A stretch of 64,000 nt of DNA from NCBI RefSeq assembly GCF_000150275.1, contig NW_002060947.1:8402043-8466042 (forward strand). The letters are read 5' to 3'. Source of the stretch: Trichoplax adhaerens. Lineage: Eukaryota > Placozoa > Uniplacotomia > Trichoplacea > Trichoplacidae. Every line of letters starts with the position of its first letter. Within the stretch, counting starts at the first letter, position 1. The notes below the pieces were generated by a model. It did no database searches. It saw only the letters and a program-made list of their open reading frames with translations, and was not told where the DNA came from. The position numbers and the translations under genes were made by a program. Positions 24,001 through 37,259 of the stretch are shown in pieces.

Positions 24001-27000
24001 TCAGTATTGATCAAGAGTTAAATTATGTAATTTTAATATATGTTTAACTGTTTTCCGTTTGAAATCGTTCCATGCCGTTTGAGCTTGAAAATTTTGTTTC
24101 AAGGCATCTTCACTGGGATACGGTTGGGTCTAGGAAAAATATGAAGGAGCAAAAATAATTAAGCTACCATCTCAAAATTGGCTAGCTTAATAAACAATAA
24201 AGAGGTAAAATAGCTATTGAAATGGGATACTATACCTCGAAGCGTAATATCTCTTTCGCATGATTTGTTAAATGTTCTTGGAGAAATTCTTTAGAGATCA
24301 TTATGCATTCAGCGCCATTGCTAACCTGCATGGCAAATAATCATGATATTTAGTACCTCTATTGAACTATTACTGCGCAAAAATTTAGCTTCTACAAATG
24401 ACATTATAGCCATCGTAATCTATAATTAAGTATAATAATCCGGTACAAAAGTAACGATAAGTTACGTTATCAAAGGAAGAGTTATGCTAAATTAATGTAT
24501 TGATTACATGATACTACCATGCTTAATATCTTATTATTGAAAATGATGCTGTAATGATAGCATTAGAGCACGTATAGTTAAAAAATACAAATGTTGTATA
24601 GATCAAATTATATTTCACGATAGATCGAATGCATGTATCTGCGAAGGCATATCACAAATAGCTAGCGCTAATATTTTAATAGCTTACCAAACTTGTTCCA
24701 ATCACATCGTCAAATATAATATTTTCCAGCCCCTACGTGAAGGAATACATCTGTTAACAATTTTCAAAACTGACTGTTTCCGATTCAAATACTAACGTAA
24801 ATTTCTCTTTGCTTTAGTAATTTAATTTTGAGATAGCAATGTTTAGAATGAGAAGATTTGGGCTGTCGTCGATTTCCGGCATAAAGATAGCTGTGAGTGT
24901 TCGTATCCTTCTGTCATGAAATAGCATACAAACAAATACTTCATAAAAGATGAACATGAAATGTAGTTTAAAATAAAGAAGAGATTAATAATTGCCGTGG
25001 ATTAAGTATCCATAGTAGCATACTTTTTTATTCTTATATAATTTCTTGTAGACTTCCTCTAATTGTTGCTCATGCACTCTCAAATCTTCTTGAACTGTGA
25101 TTAATTCAATGTTATCATCGTAAGTGTAAGTTAATACAGGGTCGATATCATTTAAGGCGTATTACATTAGCTTTTATAAGCCCATTTATAAGCTACTCAT
25201 GAATCTATTTACCGTCTTCGTTATGTAGCTGCTGAAGTTCGCTTAAATTTGGTAATTTGGAATCCTACAAAATGTTGATATTAAAATAAGCATTTAATAA
25301 TTTTATATTGCTTTGATTTCTGATTTAAGTTTACATTTAATTCTTCATCCTGACAGTAAGCCATAAGATGCACTGATTCTTTTACTACTATTACTATTTC
25401 TACGCTATAAACACGATGAAATTAGCTTTACAGTTTATGTCCCTTAATTTATTTATAAATGTAGAGTTACGGCGAAAAATAGTCAGAAATTTTCTCACAT
25501 GATAAACCCACTCTTCGGTATCAGATTGAATGGCTGCTATCCTATAGCTGCCATCTTCAATTCTCGGTAAGACAATTTCCGGAGTCGTTTTCGGTCTTCT
25601 ATGACCCTTAGAGAAGAGTAAGCTATCTACATTCAGGCTTGGTGAAGTTTTAGTTGTACTGGCAAGTCCTTTAGATAACGAAAAGTTGATTCATCTTAGA
25701 TTTAATACGCTGATATATTTGCAGTTTAAATATTTTCTCTAGCTAACAGAAGAAGTTTAGTTTACATGCAGCGTAAACTGTGTCATAAATTATACAATGC
25801 CGATTGTACAAAAAAAATTTCTTTAAACAGTACTGTAACATATTATTTTAAGATTTTAAACTTTTCATTGAAACATAATTATTAGTTATTAATATTAATA
25901 GGATAATTAAATTAAAAATTTACTAATAGATTAACATGACTTACTTTGGAAAGCATATAACGATTTGGCTAATGGCGGCAAGGACGGGATAAATTTATTA
26001 TTTTCGTTCTTGCGATCTATGTCATATTCCGAATGATACTTCCAGAATTCTTCCAGTTCCGATAATGGTCGACTTCGAGGTGGAATAGAATCCTTTACAC
26101 GCATTCTTTTTAAAACTTCACAATACCCCTATTAATGGATTTGCAAAGCTGGTTAATAGGATTAGATATTACGCGAAAGGACTGCAATATCAATCAGAAG
26201 TTGTACATTAACTGGAATTTGATGCCAAATTAGAAATGAGTCATAATCTTATTTATAGTCTGACTAGCATAAGGATCTATTTTTCTATAGGGTATCGATA
26301 GCGATTGAAAGGTATCAGTAGTTGAAAAGATTATAAATATTTATATGAAAGATCATACCGATTTAACGATGTATACCCAATCTGAACGACTAGAATCGCG
26401 TACGACTACTGCTCCACGCCTACAAATGGTAAATGATTACCAAAATAGAAATTAGTATCAATTATTTAACCCATCTTAACTTAAATTATTTTGATCCCCG
26501 TGCTATATGTAGTAAAGACATCAGTGTATTTTCTAATTACTACTTAAATTGCCAAATCTTCAGCATATAGTGGGCAATTCGTGATCAAAATCTAAATTCT
26601 AACCAATTTAATAGACTAAAAACTTTATAAAAATTTCGAATTGACCGACTGTCATATGGAAGTATTTCTAATTTAATCTCACTACTTAAAAAAGAATCAA
26701 TTTAATGATAAAATATTATACTGCAGAGTACCGGTACCTGAAATAATGAAATAAGCAGACGCCTGGATTATTGCTTAATAATGATAAAGGAATGTGTTGC
26801 ATGGAAGGAATTGTCCTATATTAAAAATTATTCGTCGCAAAAGAAATAAATTTACTTCACAAATAAATGAAAGAATATTCATTGATTCAATCAATTCTAA
26901 ACTATACCGTAGAAAGATAATATGATCTGGTTCACCACCGGTTTCTTTGTAACCCATAAATAAATTCATAAAAGCCTAATTTAGTTCCCAAGAAGAATAA

Positions 27001-30000
27001 ATATTAGATAGAATGAATTTTATCAAATGCCATCGGTAAAGTCTATTTACTACTCATTTTACTTCACCAAGATTATGTCGGACTTTTTTAGATATTTGCT
27101 TCTCATAGTAAATGATTAGCGTATACTACAAACTACAAGTAACAATATTTTAGATGCTACTATTCAGTCAGTTATAGGAAATGAATTGAAGATTAATACT
27201 ACGGTATAAAAATTAATTTGCCTAGTTGCTAAGCAAGTTTCAAATAACATTTGGTAATTCTCCATCTGAAACTTTCCGTACCTCACGACTTAACGTTAGC
27301 AGACTGACATTATCTCGGCAAGTTACAGTTGCATTTCTTCGAGAATGATGAACTAGAGCGAGTTCCTATTTGCGATTAAATACAACAGTAATTTAATTTA
27401 CCAACCATTACAGTAAAAATAGATTATGAACTGTAGCTTATAGCTAACCCCAAAACAAGCGCCACGCTTTAATAATGCCAACGTTTGAGATTGCAGCTCT
27501 TTGGTAGATTGATTCATGCTAACACTAGAAACCACCACTAGATGCAGATTACAATCGAAATTAAGGTTAATTTTTAATGGGAAGGAATGCTGTCATTCTG
27601 ATTTAATGCTTTAATTAGGAGCACTATAGAACTAACCTGATCCAGATAAAATCATGTAATAATTTTCTGCATAGTGGCCTTGGCGAATGATTACACGCAT
27701 GGCCTCATAGCTAGATGAATAAGTTTAGAAGGTTAAAGATAGAACATCTGCACTTCCTGTTGTTAATCAAAATTCTTGTTGATTTTTATCATTGCAATGC
27801 AACATACGATTGGTAGCATCCATGTTTACATAAAGCCCATTGCATTTGAAGGGGATACTCCGCAAATGTTTCAATCGTTTTCAGAGCGGTTACAACCTGA
27901 TTTGGAGAGGCAAATAGGTTATAAAAGGATGTATATTTATTATTTGCTACGGTGCGATACCATATGTTCGAGTAGATTATAAAGACATGTTTAATTTTGA
28001 CGGCTAATCTATCCACATCTAGGCTAAATTAATTATCAATATACAGTATAGGCTTACCTTCTTAATCTGTTCATCCGTTCTTTTGCTGGACTTTATTTTT
28101 AAGATGCTGATAACATCATTGGTTAGAGTGCTCTGAAAATAACATGAGGTTAATGTTACCGCTATATAAATATCGTTTAAATTCAAATTAGCTGAATATA
28201 TAAAATGGAACTTGGGCGTAGTCTAATGATGACTTGATATTATAGCAATAGAGTCAAGAAATTAATGGATACTTAAATGCACATCTAGAAATTTATCTAG
28301 ACTGCTAAGGTGGATTCAATCTATGATCGTGTTACGTAATTTGCTCCCTGAAAATTCTCTTATCATAACCAATTAAATTACCTCAGTAGATGCTCTATAC
28401 TTTCTTGGATCGAAGGCCAATGATGTGTTGGTCTGGATCTGAGCCAGATCCTTTTCGATATCGGTAAAAGAATGCAGCCCCGCAAGATCTTCTTTCTGTT
28501 TACTTTGATTTGCTTTTCTATTACCGAAAATGATTTAAATTAATAAATGTGATGCTAGTGTTTCTGATTACTGTTTTGGAGTTGATTTTACTTTCGAATC
28601 TTGCAAATATTAATCACTTTTAGTACGGTACCATTAGCTAAGATAGGCTAAATTGCGTCAAAATAATTAATTTTGACATGACGGAAATAAATATATTCAA
28701 ATATTGATATGTGAAAAATTTAAAACGAAAGAACTTTTGATTTTTAGGACAAAGCTAGCAACACGTTAAATATATGTAAAGTAGTTATATCTAAGCAATA
28801 TCTAAAAGGAATCTACCGTAATAAATGTTTTTAGAATATTATTTGGCTTGACTTAATGCTACTTCTTTAGATGACAATATCGACTTACTTTGATATGGAT
28901 ATAAACCATTGAACTATATATACTACTCTCTTAAATCTTTCGATAGGCTGATAGGAGCAAAAAGGAAACGTTAGTAATTATATCAATATTTAATTTTAAT
29001 TATTATTATCAACTGTATGCTATCTGAGTTTTGGGTTCTATTGAGGTATTAATTCAATTCAATTCTAGTACGGTTAAAGCATTGGATATAAGTTAATTGA
29101 CTATTATAGCTTTCTCACTGGATAATTTAGTTTTCTTTAAATATTTGATTATCACTATAGCTATTAACCTTTCTTCATTGGTATTGATTGTTTTACAACT
29201 AATTAATAGACTAGTATCAATATATCTTTAATCAGATATCATGTAATCATTTCCAATTTTATTTGCATTTTATTTTGTGACATATTGTACCCGTATATGG
29301 CTAAATGGATTATCCTGAGCACCAATTAATTATCCTCTTCGTTAAATAAGTTAACTACATTCTTAACTCAAGCTATTCTGAAGGCATGGTAGGCACTAAT
29401 TAGATAATAAATTAGGAGGACACTGAACCTTCTTAATCGGAATAGCTAATCAATAAAGTATTTATAATTTGCGTTCGCATCTGCCCTCCTAATGTAAAAG
29501 TCTAGATAGTTGATATAGCTATCTATAATTTTATTTCACTATAAATAATGATAGGAAAATGTTATCAAAGATTGCGTATTCGTAACAAAACATAATAATT
29601 AAGTCAATATAATTAAGTGACCACTAGATTACGAGTGAAAATGTCATTAAATTCAGGAAACATGCAATTATCATTCTACCTTAATACAGAAATCATCTTA
29701 TTCATTTTATATAACTCGATTGAATTAATGATTTTAAAATAAGAATAATTCAAATAGCATTCAATTGATAACAATAAATTGTATTAAGTTATGATTATAC
29801 TCACGCCTAGGTTATTGAGCATTGATGATTGCTTGGAGGCGTTCTGTCTAGTGGATAAGGATAGAACGCCGGTCAAGTGATTAAATGAGCTATAAAGATA
29901 ATTCTCGGTCCCTAAATTGAAAGATAAATAGGAGAATATTATCGTAAGTACTTTAGTAACGCTTGATTTCAATAAAAGTATGAGCATATTTGGATGGACT

Positions 30001-30519
30001 ACAAAGATAAGTTTTCTTTTCAGATGTACCTGGACGACTTGAACGTGAACGAGATCGAGCTGGTGATTTTCGACGACTTCCTCTCCTACGCCGATGGCTT
30101 TTATCCTGATCACCTTCAACAGGAGAATCATTAGTATTTAGGTACGTCGGTGGCGATTCTAATGAAACTGCATTACTACTATGATTACTGCTTGTATTAG
30201 CAGATTCGGAATGATAACTCGTGTGTGATCGTTGGCGAGAGGAACGTCTTGCAGAACTTCTACCCGAGGTTGATTTGTTGCTACGACGGCTATGCTGACT
30301 AGATAAGCTAGCAATGCTCAATAAATGAAATGTATGATTTCGATCATGAAAATATTCGTCATTTCCTGGCAGTAATTCATTTTTGTTTTGGTTAGAAGTT
30401 GAACTATTGTCGTTGGTTGGCGATGATCGACCTTGTCGTTGCTGGCCGGTGCTCGAAACTGAATTATAACGCCGACGCCTATCCTTATTGAAATTCTTTA
30501 ATAAGAAGTCGTTATCCAT
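24001..30519 (-). CDS. CNBD2: CNBD2-like cyclic nucleotide-binding protein
   Basis: A multi-exon minus-strand gene, ATG at 30519 and TGA at 24001. Exon 1 encodes about 170 Ser/Arg/Asn-rich residues (MDNDFLLKNFNKDRRRRYNS...) and probably ends at a GT near 30030, inside the open frame. Then follow KEDLAGLHSFTDIEKDLAQ (28.4 kb), a helix (27.85 kb), and a cyclic-nucleotide-binding domain: RVIIRQGHYAENYYMILSGS (27.7 kb), LLKRGACFG (27.45 kb), ELALVHHSRRNATVTC (27.3 kb). Joined, the last two give FGELAL...RRNATV, a canonical phosphate-binding cassette with the Glu and Arg that hold the cyclic phosphate. A second, degenerate domain follows (GAVVVRDSSRSDWVYIVKS at 26.4 kb, GYCEVLKRM at 26.1 kb). The end (VSNGAECIMISKEFLQEH; QTAWNDFKRKTVKHILKLHN) matches CNBD2, a sperm-flagellum protein. 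One acceptor near 25.15 kb is not canonical in my reading. Confidence 0.82.
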
Positions 30520-33140
30520 GTTGCGTTTGATATCCTTGATTTACTATCGAACATAGGTCAAGGATTAATCTTGTAATGCGTGTTTAAAAGTTGAATTCAA
30601 CTCATATGATTCGACTAAAGGCTTGGGATTTTTCTTTACTTAATTCTGACATAGTGGGCAATTTTCATGTTGGTCTTGAATCTATTAGGATAGCATGGGA
30701 TGAAAATAGTTAGCATTATCTGCAATATTCTATTAAAATTGATACAAGGTACGTAGATACAAGTGCATAGCACTGAAAAGTAATGATGATATCATTTGAA
30801 ATAATTAAACATTCATTGGACGCTGTCAGATAGGCATAACGGATTTTATTAATAACAGAGAAAATCACAGTGAATGGTAAACATAGAACGAATTATGATT
30901 AGGGATGAGGGCAAGAGTAGAAACGGTAATTTGTGATTAAAGATGAGATTGGTGAATATGGCGGTATATTGATTACATTTGGTTGTTAAAAATGGTAGTA
31001 TAGACGACAATGAAAGGGGAAAATATTAATTTAATGAATTAGTGGTTCATTGATGATGACTTCAGAAATTGACTTGGTGCACAAAGTACGAGAACATAAA
31101 TTGGATTATAAAATCTAAAACTTACCTATAATTGTCGCTGCTCCGTAAATCGTTTCAATGATAAATAAATAAGATGATAGTAATAGAAAGCTATAAGATG
31201 ATAGCGATAGGAAGCTTAATTATTTCTATACTCCTTCGTATTAGTGAATGTAGAGAACTTAAAGTGTACACTCAATTAATGTTCTAAGCTAATTTCAACC
31301 GATGTTGTCGGGAGAAAAATGACAGGGGTGCCTGTTGAGATAGTTAATAGTGGGAATATAATAGATAAAATGCCTTACATGTTGTTAGGCAATTGGTTGC
31401 CTAGGACTACCGCACAAGATCACTGAAAAAGAATGATGAAATTAGATTGAATAGCAATGTTGATTTAAGACGATAAGGAAGATAATTCTGATCACCCATT
31501 AGAATAATATCTAATTAAAATCGAATAATGAGAATAACCTATTGTCAAGAAATTCATCAATAGATATCTTTATTTAATTTACAGATAACGCTTAAAATAA
31601 GAAACAGTAACCTTAGCCATGTGATCAATAGTGCATTCGTGATATCAATAGAATCCTGTGGCTGCAATTAATGACGTGATAATACATTATGCTAATTCAT
31701 TCTATTCCTTATTTGATCACGTAAACTGATTGCATTAATTCTCAATCATTCTGATCGTAGTTATGATACTAAGTTAAAAATTTAAAGTATAGTGAATTAG
31801 CTTAATTATTAATAATATTTTAGCTTTAAATAGTAGGGATTGCTATTGCTTCTGTAATTATATATACAAGGATAAATCTTCCTTGCTAAAAATGAAAATC
31901 TTACATGCCTTAAATTTGTTACAGTTTTTTTGATAGAGGTCGATTAAATTCGAATTTATATTAATTGCAGTGCACTATGTAAAAATAGACTAAAATTATA
32001 ATTATTTTCGATTGCGCTTCATCTTCTGTAATAGAAGATAGTCGTTATTCTGATATGCTAGCGATCCTGTTAAACTATTTCAGTTTCAATGTTTAATTAC
32101 TGCATGCTAATTACATGATGGATTTGCCATGACGATTTTTTTAAAATTTAAAGTTTTGTTTCATTTTCATTAATTGAATACCACAATCGGTGTAGTAATA
32201 AAGCATCTTCATAGTATTATAACAAGAATACGAACTTTTGAAATATTTGCCTTATCACATTAGTTGTTGTTGTTTCATTTAAACTTTGAGTTCTACTAAT
32301 ATTTAACCTCTAGTTTTCAAATTATCGGTAATAATATGAAAATCAGCTGATATCTGCTGTTTGATTATTTATACATTCGTATAGTTTCATATGAATGCCC
32401 TCAATACTAATAAATTGGTAAAGATCCTTTAGTATCGGTAGCAATGATACAAGTAGAGCTTCGCAATTTGCTGATTTTAGATAGAAACTAAAACATACAA
32501 AAAAAACTTATATTCAGATTAATAATTCTACATTCTTTCATGTACAAGAATTGTGCTTTTATTTCTATCACATCTAAATATATCCCGTTCTTATTGCAAT
32601 TAGAAAGAATATTTAAAGCAACATCTAGCTGATTAGTGTATGATTTGCTAACGCTAGTTGAGCGGAAAATCATTACGGTAGAATCTGGATACTATGATAT
32701 TATTTATTGGCATTTTGGGAGTAAAGCTAATAGTCAGTAGACTTTTAATTACAATTATCTGCAATTAGAACTTTTAGCTTAAAAGTTAGGAAACAAATGA
32801 ATTACATTTCACACTGACATCTAAATTAACTGTCTGAAATCGACACTGGCCAGACTATCCTATGCTAAATAATAGAAAAGCATGATCAATGGATTTGTCT
32901 ACCATTACTACCATGGAAAATGATAGAATTTCATGCAGCGTAAGGCTGCTTGATTTAACATAATAGGATTTAGGCAGCACTAGGAAATCTAAAATAGGGC
33001 ATAAAAATTATAAGAATATTTGAGAAAAGAAATTACTGAATCACTCATTTTCTTTCGATATTTCAGGTAATAAACATTTGTATTTGACAATAATTTTAAT
33101 TTTATATGATCTGGAACAAGGCTTACTTGAAAGTATGATA
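30520..33140. other. Intergenic, no gene supported
   Basis: Lies upstream of the CNBD2-like gene and downstream of the first transgelin gene. A 24-bp unit 'ataagatgatag.aata/gcgatag..agct' is present twice in tandem at about 31167-31216. A minus-strand ORF at 32488-32673 has no recognised family or splice partners. Confidence 0.5.
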
Positions 33141-36100
33141 TTACATATGGCGATTGTTGCCAAACCTCATCCCTGATTGATTGGCTCCCTTATTGGTGCC
33201 GTATTGCAAGCTTATTACAGCATCGCTTTGCTTTAATTGTTCTTCAGTAAAGCTTCGTCTGTTTTCGGTTGCCATTTTTGCGCCGATTGTCGGCCCATCA
33301 TATCCTAGTTTCTGAGCCTGTTAATATAGAAGTAGGCATGTTAAATTGATGAAAAATTTAAGATCAGAAGAAAGCAATTTATATTCGACTTGAAAGATTC
33401 TTATGATTGGATGACAATAAGGTAATCGCTACCTACCTGTCTTCCTAATGCTTCTAACGATCTTAAAACCTATTAATTTGAGGTTTGAAAAGCATGTTAG
33501 ATATGGCTTTTAATTATCGAGATATTTTATTCAGTAAAGTAGTTAGAATCCTACTGTAGGTCAATAACATTACTGGTACTAATCAATAAGTAAGACCTCT
33601 TTCAAGAAAATTATTAAATTACTTCGTAATTGCTCATAGCAGCAGATTAGTACTATTAATAAATAAGGTATTGATCATCTTTGATGCGGATTACTATTCA
33701 AAAATGGCATATATTCAATGACCAATAAAAAGGCCGTAATTGTTTGCTTCTAAAGCAATGAAATACTATATAATTTCCTATCCCAGGGGAAGATAGATAT
33801 CTAACATTTCTTTAGCGATTACTGCAGGACTGAGTTAGAGAAGAATAAAAGTAAATCTATTTAACTGAGGACTAGAAAAGATTTTGGTTTTATCAAAGGG
33901 TGCTAGCTAGCATGTTATAATAATGGTAAATTTGTTATGAAATCACGTAAATAATGTCTATTGATCTATTATGCATACATAAAGTATATGCTAAAGTACA
34001 TTAGCTTGTTTACCTGTATCATATTTCGAGCTTCATATAAGTCGACAGTTTGGAAGAGATCGCGAGATGGTACACCATATTTGTTGGTAGCCTCTATAAA
34101 TTTAGCTATATTTTCCATCTGATACGTAGTGTTGAAGATATTCTTTTAATATAGCAAGTATCTGGATATACTTTTACTATGACTAGCATATTAATTAATC
34201 TAAGTATTGAGCTGGGATACTTCAGGATTTAAGCTTTTGAAACTAATGTAAGGATATATCAGTGACTTAGACTTTGGTCAATTTCCTGTATGAATCAATA
34301 TGATACTGTCAATCTGTTAATCGAAATAGTTTAATTAAATTCTTGATAGTTTGCGATACTAAAGTATCGAGCATCAATTAAAGTAAAGAAGAGCTTTAGT
34401 TTATCTGCATTATTTATTTAACCATTGAATAATTTCAAATTAACGTCCTGCCATAGCATGAGAGAGAAATGGCTAAGTACTTCAGATTAATAACTATTCT
34501 TACTAGCACTAATATTACCGGCTTAATCGACTAGAACATTGTTTTATTGGGTTTAGAGAAAGAAACGTCTCATAGACTTGGAAGTTGAACTAAACTTTCC
34601 TTTAATTTTATGCTAATAGATGAACGGGTTAAACCCATTAACGAATTCTTTTATTGCCGTCTCTTACCTGCTTAAATGGCATCTTCGTGTTGTTAATTTT
34701 AGTTATGCTGCCTGGGCTTAACTTGTTTATCAAGCTAAAATATTGCCGTATTCAAGAAAAACAAACGATGATAGATACGATTAACATAGCTATATAAGGC
34801 ATTTATAGTGAATCAAAAGGGATATAAATCAATATTTTTAGTCGGTAAGTTCAGCTAAACTAACTTGCACAATATGACGCCATCTTTGAGTACAACTGAA
34901 AATTTGCCATTTGGAAGTGATTCACCTATTACATCCTCGATCCATTTTCTAATATATTCTTCTTGTTCCGGATCGTATTGGTTAGAAATCTAAATCAAAA
35001 ACATAACATTTTGTCATAGTTAAAAATTCTTGAAAACGATAATTGCTGCCTTTAAATTTATTTTTGCATTCTCTTGTAGTGATAAAGCGAGGTCATAGAC
35101 AAACTTGCAGAAGTTCTATCGATATAATGACGCAAATGGGCTACACACTTTTTTATCTTAATTTATAATTATTATAATTTAATGGAGCTTAAACAGTATA
35201 GGTATTCATGTTCCATAGTTATTGTAATGTTTCGGAAGGTTTAGGGTCCGTCATAATCGCAACAAATTACCAGAGTTAAATTAGCAAAGCAGTAGAGCTT
35301 TTTGGAATTAGTGCAAGAGGAAACCGTGTGAGGTTATGGCGTATACAACGATGTAACTAGTCGAATAGCTATAGTAATGTGGAAAAGGTAAAGCATGCAG
35401 GCTAACCGTTTAACTAGCAGAACTAACTGACCAGATAGATGCAAGATTAGCCTATTTAGAATGTAAGATGCGCAGCCGGAGGAAATTCTTTGTAAAACAT
35501 TAATGACTAATAAGAATACCTTAATTCTATATTAGAGTAGTTCTTTGATACAATCAAGCTAAATTATAAGAGATTTCCACAGTATGAATAGTTAGATATA
35601 GATTATACACATAAGGAGTTATGTTACAATCGATATGGAAATTGACTTTACTAAGAATTTGCGGACAATACCGTATTTAATAGTATACACTACAGTTATA
35701 AATTAAAAATTAACCGAAATGTTAACCTTTGATTATATATTTATTAAAAAATCAATACGTTTCTCTTATTTTCCTACAATGATGTATATAGAAAGTTGAA
35801 TATTTAACTGGATGTATCTAATTTTTCGATATGAATTACTAATTTCAACAATCAGCTGCTACAAGGAATGACTGCGGTACATTAGTGGGCTGCTAAAGGA
35901 GTCCAAAGTCCTACTCAGTCCTTATTCATTTATAATAATAATGTATCCCATTTAGTGACAATGAAATGGACCCACCAAGATATTCATTCTATCCTTTACG
36001 TTTACGCTGGATTTAGTTTTGAATTAATAAGATTGTAATAATAATTATAACTATATTAGTATTCAAGCTAAATATGACATTCTAAATGTATTCTGTAAGG

Positions 36101-37259
36101 ACGAGCACATATTATAGGTCTCGTAGAGGAAATTAGAGAAATGGTAGGATAAGAAATGATGATAATGAGAGGGATAATTGGATGTATTGTTGAGCTTAAT
36201 TGGTTAAGTGGGTGGAATAGAGTCTATGGCTTGATTGCCGAAAATTTTTGAAATCATTTCAAGAGGATTGTCCGTCGTAGTAACTTTAAATCAAACTCTA
36301 GCGTTATTAATTTTTAATGGGTTTACTTGGCTATGACAGTCTATTTATGTCGTTCTTTTGCAGAAGGTAACTCTTTATTTCAGTCTCATTTCAATGTTAA
36401 ATTTGTAATTTATTAGTGATAGTCATAAAGGCTAAAATTTTCATGGGCAGGTTTTCTATGTCGTAGAACTAAAATGCCACTGAATGATACGATCTAGAAT
36501 CCGTAGTGATAGGATTGATCCGAGTTAAATAGCGTCAAAAAGAAAGATTTAACTTACAACGTGGTATTTATTAGCAGTTTTTAGGGAAGAATATAGTAAC
36601 TTATTCGCTTTATATAAATAATTAACAATTATATCGAGTGTTGGTAATCTATTTTAAGGTTGAGTGGATTGAAGTAGTATATAGAACAGTTTTTACACAG
36701 AGATCAATCTCTCATTACTGATTCTTCAATCAACTAATGAACTAGTGATGGAGAATTTGGACTAAAATTTTATCATTACTCAATGCTATAAAGTACAGCA
36801 TCCATTTTAAAGTATCGGCCATGATCTAAATGATTTTCCGAGTGACCTTCGGTCGCATGGGATTAAAAAAATGTTCTGTGCAGATGGAGTGAATACAGCA
36901 TACATGCACACTTTCAATAAACAATTCCGTGATTCTTGTTGCTTTGGTGTTAGAAAAGCGTGGAAATACATCCACTTGAAAATAGTAATGCCGTCAATTT
37001 TATTTAGCTTTAGCATAGATTGATGAATGACGACATTATTGCCCCGCTGGATTGGGTAGAATAAGCTTAGCATTTGATCGTGAATATTTCAAATCAAAGG
37101 ATACGCTTGGGAACATATCACATTAACTTTTTTTATAAGCTATGGTCACGTACGAAGATGTTAATCATTCTCGTATATCAAACGATTGAAGGAAAGCAAT
37201 CAAGTTACATAAAAAGAACTTACTTTTCTTTCCCTTGAATATTGACCAGAATTAGCCAT
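33141..37259 (-). CDS. Transgelin/Mp20-like protein with calponin repeat (paralogue 1)
   Basis: Six exons on the minus strand: 37224-37259, 34865-34989, 34668-34734, 34014-34118, 33437-33469 and 33141-33317. They give 180 residues, the usual transgelin length. Residues about 20-145 form a type-3 calponin-homology (CH) domain: YIRKWIEDVIGESLPNGKFS, LKDGVILCNLINKLSPGSI, MENIAKFIEATNKYGVPSRD, LFQTVDLYEARNMIQ, VLRSLEALGRQ. The C terminus has one complete calponin-like (CLIK) repeat, VISLQYGTNKGANQSGMRFG, ending NNRHM. Proteins of this family bind and bundle actin filaments in contractile and motile cells. Start and stop are unambiguous and all phases agree. Intron 1 (34990-37223) is long and holds an unexplained open stretch near 36.8-37.1 kb. 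Confidence 0.95.

Noticed and set aside
29784-30131. 115-codon minus-strand ORF overlapping CNBD2 exon 1
   Set aside because: It is the wrong-frame shadow of the Ser/Arg-rich first exon continuing into its intron.
32488-32673. Minus-strand ORF with NQLDVALNILSNCNKNGI
   Set aside because: Briefly resembles a CH-domain helix, but no flanking exon or splice site supports it.
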